The notes beneath the pieces were generated by a model, which saw only the letters and a list, made by a program, of their open reading frames with translations, did not search any database and was not told the origin of the DNA. 34,351 bases of DNA from a virus: positions 1 through 34,351 of the IMG/VR virus record IMGVR_UViG_3300042554_000102. One strand, given 5' to 3'. Shown in pieces: positions 1 through 8,430 of the stretch. A program made the translations under genes and the position numbers. Position 1 is the stretch's first letter; the number at the start of each line of letters is the position of its first letter.

Positions 1-47
1 ACTCCTATTATTTTTTCTGTTACATTCGGCCATCTCCCGTTTACTCG

Positions 48-674
48 GTGCCCATGATAGAACTACAGCCCACTGCGGAACATCCGGTTCCATACGACTT
101 GTCCGACGAGCAGCCCAAGACTCATGCGGACAGCATTGCCATTGCGGTGAACACAGTAGACCTAATCAACGAGCTTGGACCTACTATAGATTTCGATGAA
201 GGTGATTTGCACAGAGCAAGTGACCTGATTACGGGCGCAGAGAAACCCAAGGAGAAGAAGACGTTCTCCAAGTCAGCAGAGGCTGCGGCTGCACACTACC
301 TCGTCAAGAAGTTCGACTTTCAAGCGTTCTCGGATGCGCTGCAAGCGAGGAACTTCATCACAAACAAATTGATTGCGCTGGCCGACAGCGGCGACCCAAA
401 GGTCGAACTCAAGGCGCTGGAGTTGCTGGGCAAGCACTCAGATATCGGGCTCTTTACCGAGCGCAGCGAGATCACAATCAACCACACTACTTCTACCGCA
501 CTGGAGAACTCCATTAAAGAGAGAGTCAAACGCCTGCTAAACAGTGACGTGATAGACATAACCCCCCTGGACGACTTGGATGCGCAGTTGGGGCCAACCC
601 AACCCGTTGAGGCGTTTGAAGAAGTGCCGCAAGAGGAATGTACCCCGGATTCCGAGGTAGAGAACAATGAGTGA
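48..674 (+). CDS. terS: Probable terminase small subunit
   Basis: Probable DNA-recognition subunit of the packaging motor. It sits directly before the large terminase and overlaps it by 8 nt, the usual place for terS. The protein (208 aa) has an acidic N terminus, a basic helical middle (about residues 65-135) and an acidic tail. The stretch ALELLGKHSDIGLFTER followed by a helix with KERVKRLL resembles the core-to-tail part of phage small terminases that I know. The start is uncertain: GTG at 48 and ATG at 54 are in frame, neither has a clear Shine-Dalgarno, and the frame stays open to the left edge, so the true N terminus could lie upstream. The function rests on position plus weak family resemblance. 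Confidence 0.72.
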   Translation: MPMIELQPTAEHPVPYDLSDEQPKTHADSIAIAVNTVDLINELGPTIDFDEGDLHRASDLITGAEKPKEKKTFSKSAEAAAAHYLVKKFDFQAFSDALQARNFITNKLIALADSGDPKVELKALELLGKHSDIGLFTERSEITINHTTSTALENSIKERVKRLLNSDVIDITPLDDLDAQLGPTQPVEAFEEVPQEECTPDSEVENNE

Positions 675-2190
675 CATCTCCCTCAAGGACATTGAAGCCC
701 TGATCGACAGTGGCAAGTTGTCTGAGTCGGACATGCGGGTGCTCGAAGCCCAGTTAACCAAGCTTGAGAAGCTCAAAGACCGGGAACTTTCGCAGGAGAG
801 GTTCATCAAGTTTGTGGAGAGGGTCTGGCCGACCTTCATTTCGGGCGCTCACCACAAGAGAATGGCCAACGCGTTCGAGAGAGTGGCCGCTGGGACGTGC
901 AAACGGCTCATCATCAACATGCCACCCCGGCATACCAAGTCAGAATTTGCGTCATACCTGCTCCCGGCTTGGTTTTTGGGCAAATTCCCGCACAAAAAGG
1001 TGATTCAAGCGTCCCACACAGCCGAGTTGGCCACGGGGTTTGGTCGAAAAGTGCGAAATTTGGTGGATACGGAGCTTTATCACGAGATTTTTCCTGATTT
1101 GACGCTCCAACAGGACTCAAAAGCAGCCGGGCGATGGAATACCAGCAAGGGCGGTGACTATTTCGCCATTGGTGTGGGCGGTGCGGTGACGGGTAAGGGC
1201 GCTGACGTGCTCATTATTGACGACCCGCACTCAGAACAAGAGGCCGCGATGGCCGCGAGCAACCCCGATGTGTATGACAAGGTGTATGAGTGGTACACGT
1301 CAGGTCCGCGTCAGCGTTTGCAGCCGGGTGGGGCGATCGTCATCGTGATGACGCGCTGGGCACAGCGAGATTTGACTGGCCAAGTGATAAAAGCTGCCGC
1401 TGCGCGGGGTGGCGAGGAGTGGGAAGTGATCGAGTTCCCGGCCATCCTGCCGTCTGGCAACCCCCTGTGGCCACAGTTCTGGAGCCTGGACGAGTTGTCT
1501 GCGCTCAAGGAGGAACTGCCTAATAGTAAGTGGCAGGCGCAGTATCAGCAGAATCCCGTGGGCAATGAGTCAGCTATTGTGAAGCGGGATTGGTGGCAGT
1601 GGTGGGAGGAGGAAGACCCACCCCAGTGCGACTACGTTTTGCAGACGTGGGACACGGCCTTTGAAAAGAACCAGCGGGCCGACTTCTCCGCTGGGACGAC
1701 GTGGGGGGTGTTCAACCACAAAGGCGACGGCAACAGACCCAACATCATCTTGCTCAACACGTACAAGAAGCGCGTTGAGTGGGTGGAGTTGAAACGAGAC
1801 GTGCTCAAGGAGTACAACGACTTTGAGCCTGATGGCCTGCTTATTGAGAAGAAAGCAACCGGAGCGCCGTTGATCTATGAACTCCGGGCGATGGGCATAC
1901 CTGTGCAGGAGTACACGCCTAGTAAGGGGCAGGATAAGATTGCGAGATTGAATTCGGTGAGCGATATCATCGCGTCAGGAAAAGTATGGGTGCCCAAAAC
2001 AAGGTGGGCAGAAGAGTTAGTAGACGAGATCGCTGCGTTTCCGTCAGGCGAGCACGATGACTTGGTAGACGCAACGACTTTGGCGCTTATGCGGTTCAGG
2101 CAGGGTGGGTTCCTCCGTCTTCCGATCGACGAGCCCGAAGAAGTTCAATGGTTTAAAAGTCCGCGCAGAGAGCGGTTCTATACAGTGTAA
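667..2190 (+). CDS. terL: Terminase large subunit (packaging ATPase-nuclease)
   Basis: Motor ATPase and headful or end-generating nuclease that pumps DNA through the portal. At 507 aa it is normal for the family. The N-terminal ATPase shows a Walker A-like PPRHTKSE (residues 86-93) and a Walker B LIIDD (182-186). The C-terminal RNase H-like nuclease shows WDTAF with D329, LLIEKK with E394 and EHDDLVDA with D464/D465 and D468, giving the expected acidic metal-binding set. ATG at 667 is preceded by GAGG 9 nt upstream and overlaps the terS stop as ATGAGTGA, so translation is probably coupled. The portal gene follows after 9 nt. This is one of the most secure calls in the window. Confidence 0.95.
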   Translation: MSDISLKDIEALIDSGKLSESDMRVLEAQLTKLEKLKDRELSQERFIKFVERVWPTFISGAHHKRMANAFERVAAGTCKRLIINMPPRHTKSEFASYLLPAWFLGKFPHKKVIQASHTAELATGFGRKVRNLVDTELYHEIFPDLTLQQDSKAAGRWNTSKGGDYFAIGVGGAVTGKGADVLIIDDPHSEQEAAMAASNPDVYDKVYEWYTSGPRQRLQPGGAIVIVMTRWAQRDLTGQVIKAAAARGGEEWEVIEFPAILPSGNPLWPQFWSLDELSALKEELPNSKWQAQYQQNPVGNESAIVKRDWWQWWEEEDPPQCDYVLQTWDTAFEKNQRADFSAGTTWGVFNHKGDGNRPNIILLNTYKKRVEWVELKRDVLKEYNDFEPDGLLIEKKATGAPLIYELRAMGIPVQEYTPSKGQDKIARLNSVSDIIASGKVWVPKTRWAEELVDEIAAFPSGEHDDLVDATTLALMRFRQGGFLRLPIDEPEEVQWFKSPRRERFYTV

Positions 2191-2199
2191 GGACACATC

Positions 2200-4695
2200 A
2201 TGGCCACAGGTTCAATTGACAAAGGTTTGTATGCAGCCCCCTTGGGTCTTGAGGATTTTCCCGAGCCCGATCTGGAGATCGAAATCGAAGACCCCGAGGA
2301 AGTCACCATTGGCATAGGCGACGTTGAAATTGAATTGAAGCCGGGCGAAGACACCGACGAAGAGTTTAATGCCAACTTGGCCGAGTTCATGGACGACAGT
2401 GAGTTGCAGTCCCTGGGCGAAGAGTTGGTTGAAGAGTTTGGCAAGGATATCAATGACCGCAAGGACTGGATGCAGACCTATGTGGATGGGCTGAAGCTGC
2501 TGGGCTTGAAGTATGAGGAGCGTACTGAGCCGTGGCAGGGGGCGTGTGGTGTGTTTCACCCCATGCTCACTGAGAGCGTAGTTAGGTTCCAGAGCGAGGG
2601 TATCACCGAAACGTTCCCAGCCGCTGGGCCTGTGAAGACTGTCATTCTGGGTAAGGACACCCCGGAGGTAGAAGAAGCGGCGGCGCGAGTTCGTGAGGAC
2701 ATGAACTATCAGTTGACCGACGTGATGTACGAGTACCGCCCCGAGCACGAGAAGATGCTGTGGAACCTACCCATTGCGGGCTCTGCGTTCAAGAAGGTGT
2801 ACTACGACCCGAGCAAGGGACGCCAGATGGCGGTGTTCATCCCCGCTGAAGATATTGTTGTGCCCTACGGCGCGAGTAACTTGGAGACTGCCGAGCGGGT
2901 CACGCACGTCATGCGCAAGACCAAGAATGAAGTGGCCAAGCTCATGGAGGCTGGGTTCTACATGGACGTGGACCTGGGCGAGCCCACGTATGACTTGGAC
3001 GACATTGAGAAGCAGAAGGCCGAGGAGATGGGCATGTCTGCGATACAAGACGACCGGTATAGGTTCCTCGAGATGCACGTCGATTTGGACTTGGCTGGAT
3101 ATGAAGACGAGGACAAGAAGGGCCGACTGACTGGCATAGCGTTGCCATACGTTGTGACTGTTGAAAAGGGCACGCGCAAGATCGTGGCCATACGGAGAAA
3201 TTGGTATGAAGGAGACAAGCTCCACATTAAGCGCCAGCACTTTGTCCACTACCAGTACATCCCAGGGTTTGGGTTCTACGGGTACGGGCTCATCCACCTC
3301 ATCGGTGGGTACGCCAAGTCTGCCACCATGCTCATCCGTCAGCTTGTCGATGCAGGAACGCTGTCGAACCTCCCAGGAGGTCTCAAATCTCGTGGACTTC
3401 GCATTAAGGGTGACGACACACCGATACAGCCCGGCGAGTTCAGGGACGTAGACGTCCCCAGTGGCTCCATCAGGGACAACATCCTGCCCCTGCCATACAA
3501 AGAGCCAAGCCAAGTGCTGTACCAACTGTTTGACCGCATCGTCCAAGAGGGGCGTTCGTTTGCTTCCAGCGGCGACATGAAGGTCAGCGACATGAGCAGC
3601 CAAGCCCCCGTGGGCACCACACTGGCAATTTTGGAGCGCACTCTTAAAGTGATGGGAGCCGTGCAAGCGCGGATGCACTTCACGATGAAGCAAGAGTTCA
3701 AACTTTTGAAGGTCATCATTGCCGACTACACCCCGGACGAGTATGACTATGAGCCTATAGAGGGTAGCCGCAAGGCCAAGAAGGGTGACTATGAATTGGT
3801 GGACGTGATCCCCGTGAGCGACCCCAACGCCAGCACGATGGCCCAGAAGGTTGTGCAGTATCAGGCGGTCCTCCAGCTTGCTCAGTCAGCCCCACAGTTG
3901 TACAACCTGCCCCTGTTGCACCGTCAGATGATCGAGGTGTTGGGTGTCAAGAATGCAGCCAAGTTGGTGCCGATCGAAGACGATGCCATCCCTGTGGACC
4001 CTGTGCAGGAGAACCAGAATCTGTTGGTTATGAAGCCCGTCAAGGCGTTCATTGAGCAGAACCATGAGGCTCACATTCAGGCGCACATGGCTGCAATCCA
4101 GAATCCGAAAATTCAGCAGATGATGCAGATGAACCCACAGGCGCAGGCGATCATGGCGGCGGCGATGGCCCACGTTAATGAGCACATGGCGTTTGAGTAC
4201 CGCAAACAAATCGAGATGGCTCTTGGCGCACCGTTGCCCAGCGAAGAGCAAAACAAGCACATCCCACCCGAGATTGCCGATCAGATTGCGATAGCCGTAG
4301 CGCAGGCGTCCCAGCAGCTTACACAGCAAGCACAACAGGAAGCCCAGCAACAGCAGGCTCAGCAACAGATGCAAGACCCCATCGTCCAGATGCAGATGCA
4401 GGAACTCCAGATCAAGATGGAGGAGTTGAAGCTCAAACAGCAAAAGCAACAGATCGACGCTGCGGCCAAGGCCGACCAGATGCGTATCGAAGAGTCACGT
4501 ATTGCGTCTCAGAAAGAGATTGCGGCAATGCAAGTCGCGGCTACAGCAGCCGCTGCAAAAGACAAACTCTCGCGGCAAAGTGAGATGGAAGGAGTTCGTA
4601 TAGGCATGGACGCGGCTAAACACCGCGCTCAAATGGCTGTACAGCAAGCGCAACGGGCAGCGCAAAAAACGCCTAGTAAACCCAAGAAGGAGTGA
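2200..4695 (+). CDS. Portal protein (P22/SU10-like)
   Basis: Forms the dodecameric ring at one head vertex through which DNA enters and leaves. At 831 aa it is long, as in P22-like portals. After an acidic N terminus (to about residue 85) comes the portal core, with recognisable stretches such as EPWQGACGVFHPMLTES, RPEHEKMLWNLPIAGSAFKK and PGFGFYGYGLIHLIGG. The last ~190 residues are a Gln/Ala-rich coiled coil (dense QQ runs near residues 700-755) with a basic end, comparable with the barrel extension of P22 portals. ATG at 2200 follows AAGGA. The position after terL supports the call. The C-terminal barrel role is inferred from composition. Confidence 0.9.
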   Translation: MATGSIDKGLYAAPLGLEDFPEPDLEIEIEDPEEVTIGIGDVEIELKPGEDTDEEFNANLAEFMDDSELQSLGEELVEEFGKDINDRKDWMQTYVDGLKLLGLKYEERTEPWQGACGVFHPMLTESVVRFQSEGITETFPAAGPVKTVILGKDTPEVEEAAARVREDMNYQLTDVMYEYRPEHEKMLWNLPIAGSAFKKVYYDPSKGRQMAVFIPAEDIVVPYGASNLETAERVTHVMRKTKNEVAKLMEAGFYMDVDLGEPTYDLDDIEKQKAEEMGMSAIQDDRYRFLEMHVDLDLAGYEDEDKKGRLTGIALPYVVTVEKGTRKIVAIRRNWYEGDKLHIKRQHFVHYQYIPGFGFYGYGLIHLIGGYAKSATMLIRQLVDAGTLSNLPGGLKSRGLRIKGDDTPIQPGEFRDVDVPSGSIRDNILPLPYKEPSQVLYQLFDRIVQEGRSFASSGDMKVSDMSSQAPVGTTLAILERTLKVMGAVQARMHFTMKQEFKLLKVIIADYTPDEYDYEPIEGSRKAKKGDYELVDVIPVSDPNASTMAQKVVQYQAVLQLAQSAPQLYNLPLLHRQMIEVLGVKNAAKLVPIEDDAIPVDPVQENQNLLVMKPVKAFIEQNHEAHIQAHMAAIQNPKIQQMMQMNPQAQAIMAAAMAHVNEHMAFEYRKQIEMALGAPLPSEEQNKHIPPEIADQIAIAVAQASQQLTQQAQQEAQQQQAQQQMQDPIVQMQMQELQIKMEELKLKQQKQQIDAAAKADQMRIEESRIASQKEIAAMQVAATAAAAKDKLSRQSEMEGVRIGMDAAKHRAQMAVQQAQRAAQKTPSKPKKE

Positions 4696-4697
4696 GA

Positions 4698-4895
4698 TTG
4701 AACGACTACAAGTTGTTGGCTGTAGTTGCCAAAGAGATCGAGAAGATGCGACAGGAGCAAATTGCCTTTGTCGCTGCAAGTCGAGCCGATACCTTTGACG
4801 AATACAAAAAAGTCTGCGGAGTCATCCGGGGTCTGAACCTCGCAGAAAACATCATTAACGACCTTGTGCAAAAAATGGAGAAGTCTGATGACTGA
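4698..4895 (+). CDS. Small helical protein of unknown function, TTG start
   Basis: A 65-aa, largely helical, charged protein (MNDYKLLAVVAKEIEKMRQE at its N terminus with TTG read as Met). A GTG at 4692 is in frame, but it sits on the last base of the AAGGAG at 4687-4692 and cannot use it. TTG at 4698 lies 5 nt after that motif, so I place the start there. The ribosome binding site is inside the end of the portal gene and the start follows its stop by 2 nt, so translation is probably coupled. The next gene begins inside this one. Small helical proteins at this position are common in related phages, but I know no function. Confidence 0.65.
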   Translation: MNDYKLLAVVAKEIEKMRQEQIAFVAASRADTFDEYKKVCGVIRGLNLAENIINDLVQKMEKSDD

Positions 4896-5298
4896 GTTTG
4901 ACGTAGCGGCAGTAGACCTGTCTGGAATCTTGAACACCACTGCGGAGCAAAAAGCCAAGCAGTTGCCTGACCCCAAGCGGTTTCATATGTTGTGTGTTGT
5001 TCCCGAAGCAATGGAGGAATACCACGACAGTGAAGTGGGGCTGATTAAAGATGCCAAGACAATGCACTATGAGGAAGTGCTCACTCCGGTTCTATTCGTT
5101 GTGAAGCTTGGCCCCGACTGCTATACAGACACTACCCGGTTCCCCAGTGGACCGTCGTGCAAGGAAGGTGATTTCATCATCGTCCGACCCAATTCAGGCA
5201 CCCGCCTGAAGATTCATGGCCGTGAATTCCGCATCATCAACGATGACTCGGTTGAAGCAGTCGTGGAAGACCCCCGTGGAATTACACGAGCATCATAA
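4888..5298 (+). CDS. GroES-like co-chaperonin (Cpn10 fold)
   Basis: A 136-aa protein whose residues ~25-130 follow the GroES layout. A strand (FHMLCVVPE, like the N-terminal strand of GroES) is followed by a flexible loop with VGLIKD that matches the hydrophobic GIVL-type mobile-loop motif. Then come a VVKLGPD turn, CKEGDFIIVRPNSGTRLKI (compare VGDIVIFNDGYG-K), GREFRIINDDSVEAVVEDP and the final strand. GroES caps GroEL. Phage versions such as T4 gp31 redirect host GroEL to fold the capsid protein. Its place between portal and scaffold/capsid genes fits that role (inference). Start ATG 4888 with GGAG 7 nt upstream, overlapping the previous gene by 8 nt. A longer TTG start at 4864 has poorer support. 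Confidence 0.72.
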   Translation: MTEFDVAAVDLSGILNTTAEQKAKQLPDPKRFHMLCVVPEAMEEYHDSEVGLIKDAKTMHYEEVLTPVLFVVKLGPDCYTDTTRFPSGPSCKEGDFIIVRPNSGTRLKIHGREFRIINDDSVEAVVEDPRGITRAS

Positions 5299-5307
5299 GG
5301 AACCATC

Positions 5308-6297
5308 ATGGCAACATTGCCCGCATTTAAAGGTGAAGACTACAAGTTTCCTGATGAACAGGAGGCCGTTGTTGAAGACAAGTTTGAGGTAGAAATCGAG
5401 GACGATACCCCTCCAGAGGACCGTGGGCGCAAGCCTATGAAGGAGCCTGTGGAAGACCCGACCGAAGACGAACTATCCTCCTATGACGAGAAGGTACAGG
5501 CTCGCATCAAGAAGTTCACCCGTGGCTATCACGATGAGCGTCGCGCCAAAGAGGAAGCTCTGCGCGAACGAGAAGCAGCCGAAACCTTCGCCCGACAAGT
5601 GTTTGAGGAGAACAAACGTCTCCAACAACAGCTTTCTACGGGTAGCAAGGCGTTTATTGAGCAGACGCAATCCACCGCTGAAATCCAGCTTGGTGCCGCC
5701 AAAAAGCGGTACAAAGAGGCTTATGAAATAGGGGATGTGGATGCACTTGCCGACGCGCAAGCGGATATCGCCAAAGCTACCTTGAGGATGGACAAAGCTT
5801 CTGACATGAAGCCTATTGAGGTGGAGGAGAAGGAATTCACCCCCGCCCAGCCCGCCGCTCCTAAGTTGGCCCCCCGCACTCAAAAGTGGATAGATGCCAA
5901 CAAAGACTGGTGGGGTCAGGACGAAGAAATGACTATGACTGCTATGGGGCTTGACAAGAAGTTACAAAAGCAGTATGGTGCGGCCTATATAGGTACTGAA
6001 GAGTACTTTGAAACCATCGATAAAACGATGCGCAAAAGATTTCCTGAGCAGTTTGAAGACGCTCAGAGCGACGAGGATGACGAACCGCCTCCAAAGAAAA
6101 GAACGTCAGACCCGGCATACGAGGATGATCCTCCACGCCGTGCAACAAAACCCGCTGCGGTAGTGGCTCCGGCCTCACGTAGCACCCCGCCTAACCGTAT
6201 TAAGTTAAAGGGGTCCGAAGCTGCGATCGCTCGCAGGCTTGGGGTCCCGATTGAAGAATACGCTAAACAGGTTGCCAAACTAAGAAGAGGTGAATAA
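5308..6297 (+). CDS. Probable capsid scaffolding protein
   Basis: A 329-aa, hydrophilic, highly charged protein with the typical scaffold plan. The N terminus is strongly acidic (residues 1-55). A long predicted coiled coil, Glu/Arg/Lys/Gln-rich, spans about 65-165. A Pro/Ala linker follows, then a small tryptophan-containing segment (WIDANKDWWG). The basic C-terminal helix (LKGSEAAIARRLGVP onward) is the kind of element scaffolds use to touch the coat protein. It lies after the portal and co-chaperonin and upstream of the capsid genes, as scaffolds do. ATG 5308 has AAGGA 6 nt upstream. The call rests on composition, order and length rather than on a diagnostic motif. Confidence 0.72.
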   Translation: MATLPAFKGEDYKFPDEQEAVVEDKFEVEIEDDTPPEDRGRKPMKEPVEDPTEDELSSYDEKVQARIKKFTRGYHDERRAKEEALREREAAETFARQVFEENKRLQQQLSTGSKAFIEQTQSTAEIQLGAAKKRYKEAYEIGDVDALADAQADIAKATLRMDKASDMKPIEVEEKEFTPAQPAAPKLAPRTQKWIDANKDWWGQDEEMTMTAMGLDKKLQKQYGAAYIGTEEYFETIDKTMRKRFPEQFEDAQSDEDDEPPPKKRTSDPAYEDDPPRRATKPAAVVAPASRSTPPNRIKLKGSEAAIARRLGVPIEEYAKQVAKLRRGE

Positions 6298-6776
6298 TGG
6301 ATCAAATGCAAGTCAAAGCTGCTGAAAAAGCACAAAATCGTATGAGTCGTGAGTTGGACTCTCGTGCCGTGATGCAACGCCCAACAGCGTGGCGTCCGCC
6401 TGAGACCCTACCTATGCCAGATGAACGCCCGGGGTGGAAACACCGCTACGTTCGCATCAGTACGATGGGCACTGCTGATCCAAGCAACATTTCTTCAAAG
6501 TTACGCGAAGGCTACGAGCCGTGTAAAGCGGACGAGTATCCCGAGCTAATGATGCACGCTACCACCGAAGGTCGCTTTAAAGGCAACATTGAGGTGGGTG
6601 GACTGTTGCTCTGTCGGATTCCGACTGAGTTCTTGGAGCAGCGTATGAAATACTACGACACTCAAAATAGAGCCCAAATGGATTCCGTGGACAACAATTT
6701 TCTTCGTGATAGTGATCCTCGTATGCCTCTGTTTTCAGAGAAAAAGACGAAGGTTACTTTCGGTTCTGGTTCATAA
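6297..6776 (+). CDS. Conserved phage head-region protein, function unknown
   Basis: A 159-aa soluble protein joined to the scaffold gene by a TAATG stop/start overlap. The middle contains a conserved-looking block (TAWRPPETLPMPDERPGW, then KHRYVRIST) and a short domain ending in GGLLLCRIP. The end is basic and polar. I recognise this type of protein as frequent between scaffold and capsid genes of aquatic podovirus-like phages, but no biochemical role is known to me. Its place suggests a head accessory or assembly factor (inference). There are no membrane segments and no cysteine clusters. Confidence 0.7.
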   Translation: MDQMQVKAAEKAQNRMSRELDSRAVMQRPTAWRPPETLPMPDERPGWKHRYVRISTMGTADPSNISSKLREGYEPCKADEYPELMMHATTEGRFKGNIEVGGLLLCRIPTEFLEQRMKYYDTQNRAQMDSVDNNFLRDSDPRMPLFSEKKTKVTFGSGS

Positions 6777-6790
6777 ACTTGGAGTCTTAA

Positions 6791-7447
6791 ATGGCATATC
6801 CTACGATCGACAAGCCTTACGGCTTGAAGCCGATCAATCTGTACGGTGGTACACCCTTCGCGGGCGCTACTCGCCAGTATCGGATTGCTTCGGCATACAA
6901 CACTGGAATTTTTTACGGTGATGTTGTTGAGATGATTAACGATGGCACGATTATCAAATCTGCTATTACGACCGCTCGCGCAACCGTAACGACTTCACAG
7001 GTCATTGGCATTTTCTTGGGCTGCTCTTACGTTAACGCGCAAGGTCAGACCACTTTTGCCCAATACTTCCCTGCAAACACCACGGCTCCTACGGGTACGT
7101 TCATTACCGCTTACGTGTGTAATGACCCCAACACCCTGTTCAAAGCTGTGATTGCCGCAGGCACAACTGCTGATGGTGCAGCCTCTGGCTTGTTGCCTTC
7201 TAGCACTACGCAATTTACCGTCATTGGTACTAACGTAGAGTTGGTGCAGAACAGCGGTTTGACGACTACTGGCGATAGCCGCGTAGCCGTTGCAGCTTCC
7301 GCCACCACTGGAACCTTGCCCATGAACGTTGTTGACGTTGTTCAAGACACGTCTTATGTCAACGGTTCTGGCAACGTTGTGTTCCCCGAGGTCATCGTTC
7401 GTTGGAACTTTGAGATTCATACCACCACTATCGCTTCTGGCGTTTAA
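6791..7447 (+). CDS. Probable head decoration or minor capsid protein
   Basis: A 218-aa Thr/Ala/Val/Gly-rich beta protein. It begins MAYPTIDKPYGLKPINLYGG and shows no membrane segment or enzyme motif. Composition and position immediately before the major capsid gene suggest a capsid-binding decoration or cement protein, as I know from related environmental phages. The start ATG 6791 has GGAG at 6781-6784. The gene ends 15 nt before the capsid gene, whose own strong AAGGAG would allow high independent expression. An alternative is a second coat-like protein; the sequence alone does not decide. Confidence 0.68.
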   Translation: MAYPTIDKPYGLKPINLYGGTPFAGATRQYRIASAYNTGIFYGDVVEMINDGTIIKSAITTARATVTTSQVIGIFLGCSYVNAQGQTTFAQYFPANTTAPTGTFITAYVCNDPNTLFKAVIAAGTTADGAASGLLPSSTTQFTVIGTNVELVQNSGLTTTGDSRVAVAASATTGTLPMNVVDVVQDTSYVNGSGNVVFPEVIVRWNFEIHTTTIASGV

Positions 7448-7462
7448 TCAAGGAGCTAAATC

Positions 7463-8374
7463 ATGGCTATTTCACGCGCACAACTGCTGAAAGAGTTGCT
7501 CCCTGGTCTGAACGCTTTGTTCGGTATGGAGTATTCTCGTTACGGCGAAGAACACAAGGAAATCTACGAGACTGAGACTTCCGAGCGTTCGTTTGAAGAA
7601 GAGACCAAACTGTCTGGATTCTCCGCCGCTCCGGTGAAGAACGAAGGCTCTGCAATTGCTTATGACAATGCGCAGGAAGCTTGGTCAACCCGCTATACGC
7701 ACGAAACCATCGCCTTGGGTTTCTCGATCACTGAAGAAGCGGTCGAAGATAACTTGTACGACAGCTTGTCTGCTCGTTACACCAAGTCGCTGGCTCGCGC
7801 TATGGCTTACACCAAGCAAGTCAAGGCTGCTTCGGTCATTAACAACGGTTTCTCCAACACCTACGCAGGTGGTGATGGCGTTTCCCTGTTCAATGCCAGC
7901 CACCCCTTGATCTCCGGTGGTGTCAACAGCAACACTCCCTCCACTCAAGCTGATTTGAACGAGACTTCTTTGGAAGCCGCCGTTATTCAGATCGCCGCTT
8001 GGACGGATGAGCGTGGTTTGTTGATCGCAGCCAAGCCCAAGAAGATGGTTGTTCCCCCTGCCCTGATGTTCGTGGCCAAGCGTTTGCTGGACACCGAACT
8101 GCGGGTCTCTACTGCTGATAACGATATCAACGCTATCAAGCAGATGGGCGCAATCCCTGAAGGCTACTGTGTCAATCACTTCTTGACTGACACCAATGGT
8201 TGGTACCTGACCACTGACGTGCCCAACGGTATGAAGCACTTTGTCCGCACCCCCTTGCAGAACAGCATGGACGGTGATTTCGACACTGGCAACGTCCGCT
8301 ACAAGGCCCGTGAGCGTTACAGCTTCGGCTGGTCTGATCCCCTCGGTATGTGGGGTTCTTCAGGTTCGACCTGA
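7463..8374 (+). CDS. Major capsid protein (Mu gpT-like, HK97 fold)
   Basis: A 303-aa protein in the size range of Mu gpT-type major head subunits. The N-terminal helix (LLKELLPGLNALFGMEYSRY) is followed by an extended arm with EIYETETSERSFEEE, then the core with LFNASHPL, KMVVPPALMFVAKRLL and a C-terminal FDTGNVRYKARERYSFGW. This layout matches the gpT family of HK97-fold capsids as I know it. AAGGAG at 7450-7455, 7 nt before ATG 7463, is a strong ribosome binding site. Codon choice is biased to CTG/TTG, AAG and GCT/GCC as expected for a highly expressed gene. A strong terminator follows at 8383. No protease gene is seen nearby, so capsid processing is not expected. Confidence 0.88.
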   Translation: MAISRAQLLKELLPGLNALFGMEYSRYGEEHKEIYETETSERSFEEETKLSGFSAAPVKNEGSAIAYDNAQEAWSTRYTHETIALGFSITEEAVEDNLYDSLSARYTKSLARAMAYTKQVKAASVINNGFSNTYAGGDGVSLFNASHPLISGGVNSNTPSTQADLNETSLEAAVIQIAAWTDERGLLIAAKPKKMVVPPALMFVAKRLLDTELRVSTADNDINAIKQMGAIPEGYCVNHFLTDTNGWYLTTDVPNGMKHFVRTPLQNSMDGDFDTGNVRYKARERYSFGWSDPLGMWGSSGST

Positions 8375-8382
8375 TGAGACTG

Positions 8383-8412
8383 AAAAAGGGGCCTTGTGCC
8401 CCTTTTTCTTTT
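8383..8412 (+). terminator. Rho-independent terminator after the capsid gene
   Basis: A perfect 10-bp stem AAAAAGGGGC (8383-8392) pairs with GCCCCTTTTT (8398-8407) around the loop CTTGT, followed by C and further T residues. It lies 9 nt after the capsid stop. Because the stem starts with five A, it could also work on the opposite strand. This is the only strong intrinsic terminator I see in the window. Confidence 0.88.
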
Positions 8413-8430
8413 GGTGTATATTGCACTCAT
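8394..8430 (+). promoter_or_regulatory. Possible weak sigma70-type promoter
   Basis: TATATT at 8417-8422, preceded by TG, could serve as a -10 element. A poor -35 (TTGTGC, 8394-8399) lies 17 nt upstream. A start near 8429 would begin exactly at the structured RNA that follows. The location after a terminator makes a promoter reasonable, but the -35 overlaps the terminator stem and the match is weak. Confidence 0.25.

Noticed and set aside
1-47. Upstream extension of the small terminase
   Set aside because: The frame is open to the edge, but the residues are Tyr/Phe/Pro-rich and not similar to the gene that follows; an edge effect cannot be excluded, so it was not annotated.
2767-3693. 308-aa open frame on the minus strand within the portal gene
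   Set aside because: It lies fully antisense to a clearly coding portal gene, has no ribosome binding site or recognisable protein, and is explained by the codon bias of the + strand.
3886-4449. 187-aa Leu/His-rich minus-strand frame opposite the Gln-rich end of the portal
   Set aside because: The Leu runs are mirror images of CAG-rich Gln codons; not a membrane protein.
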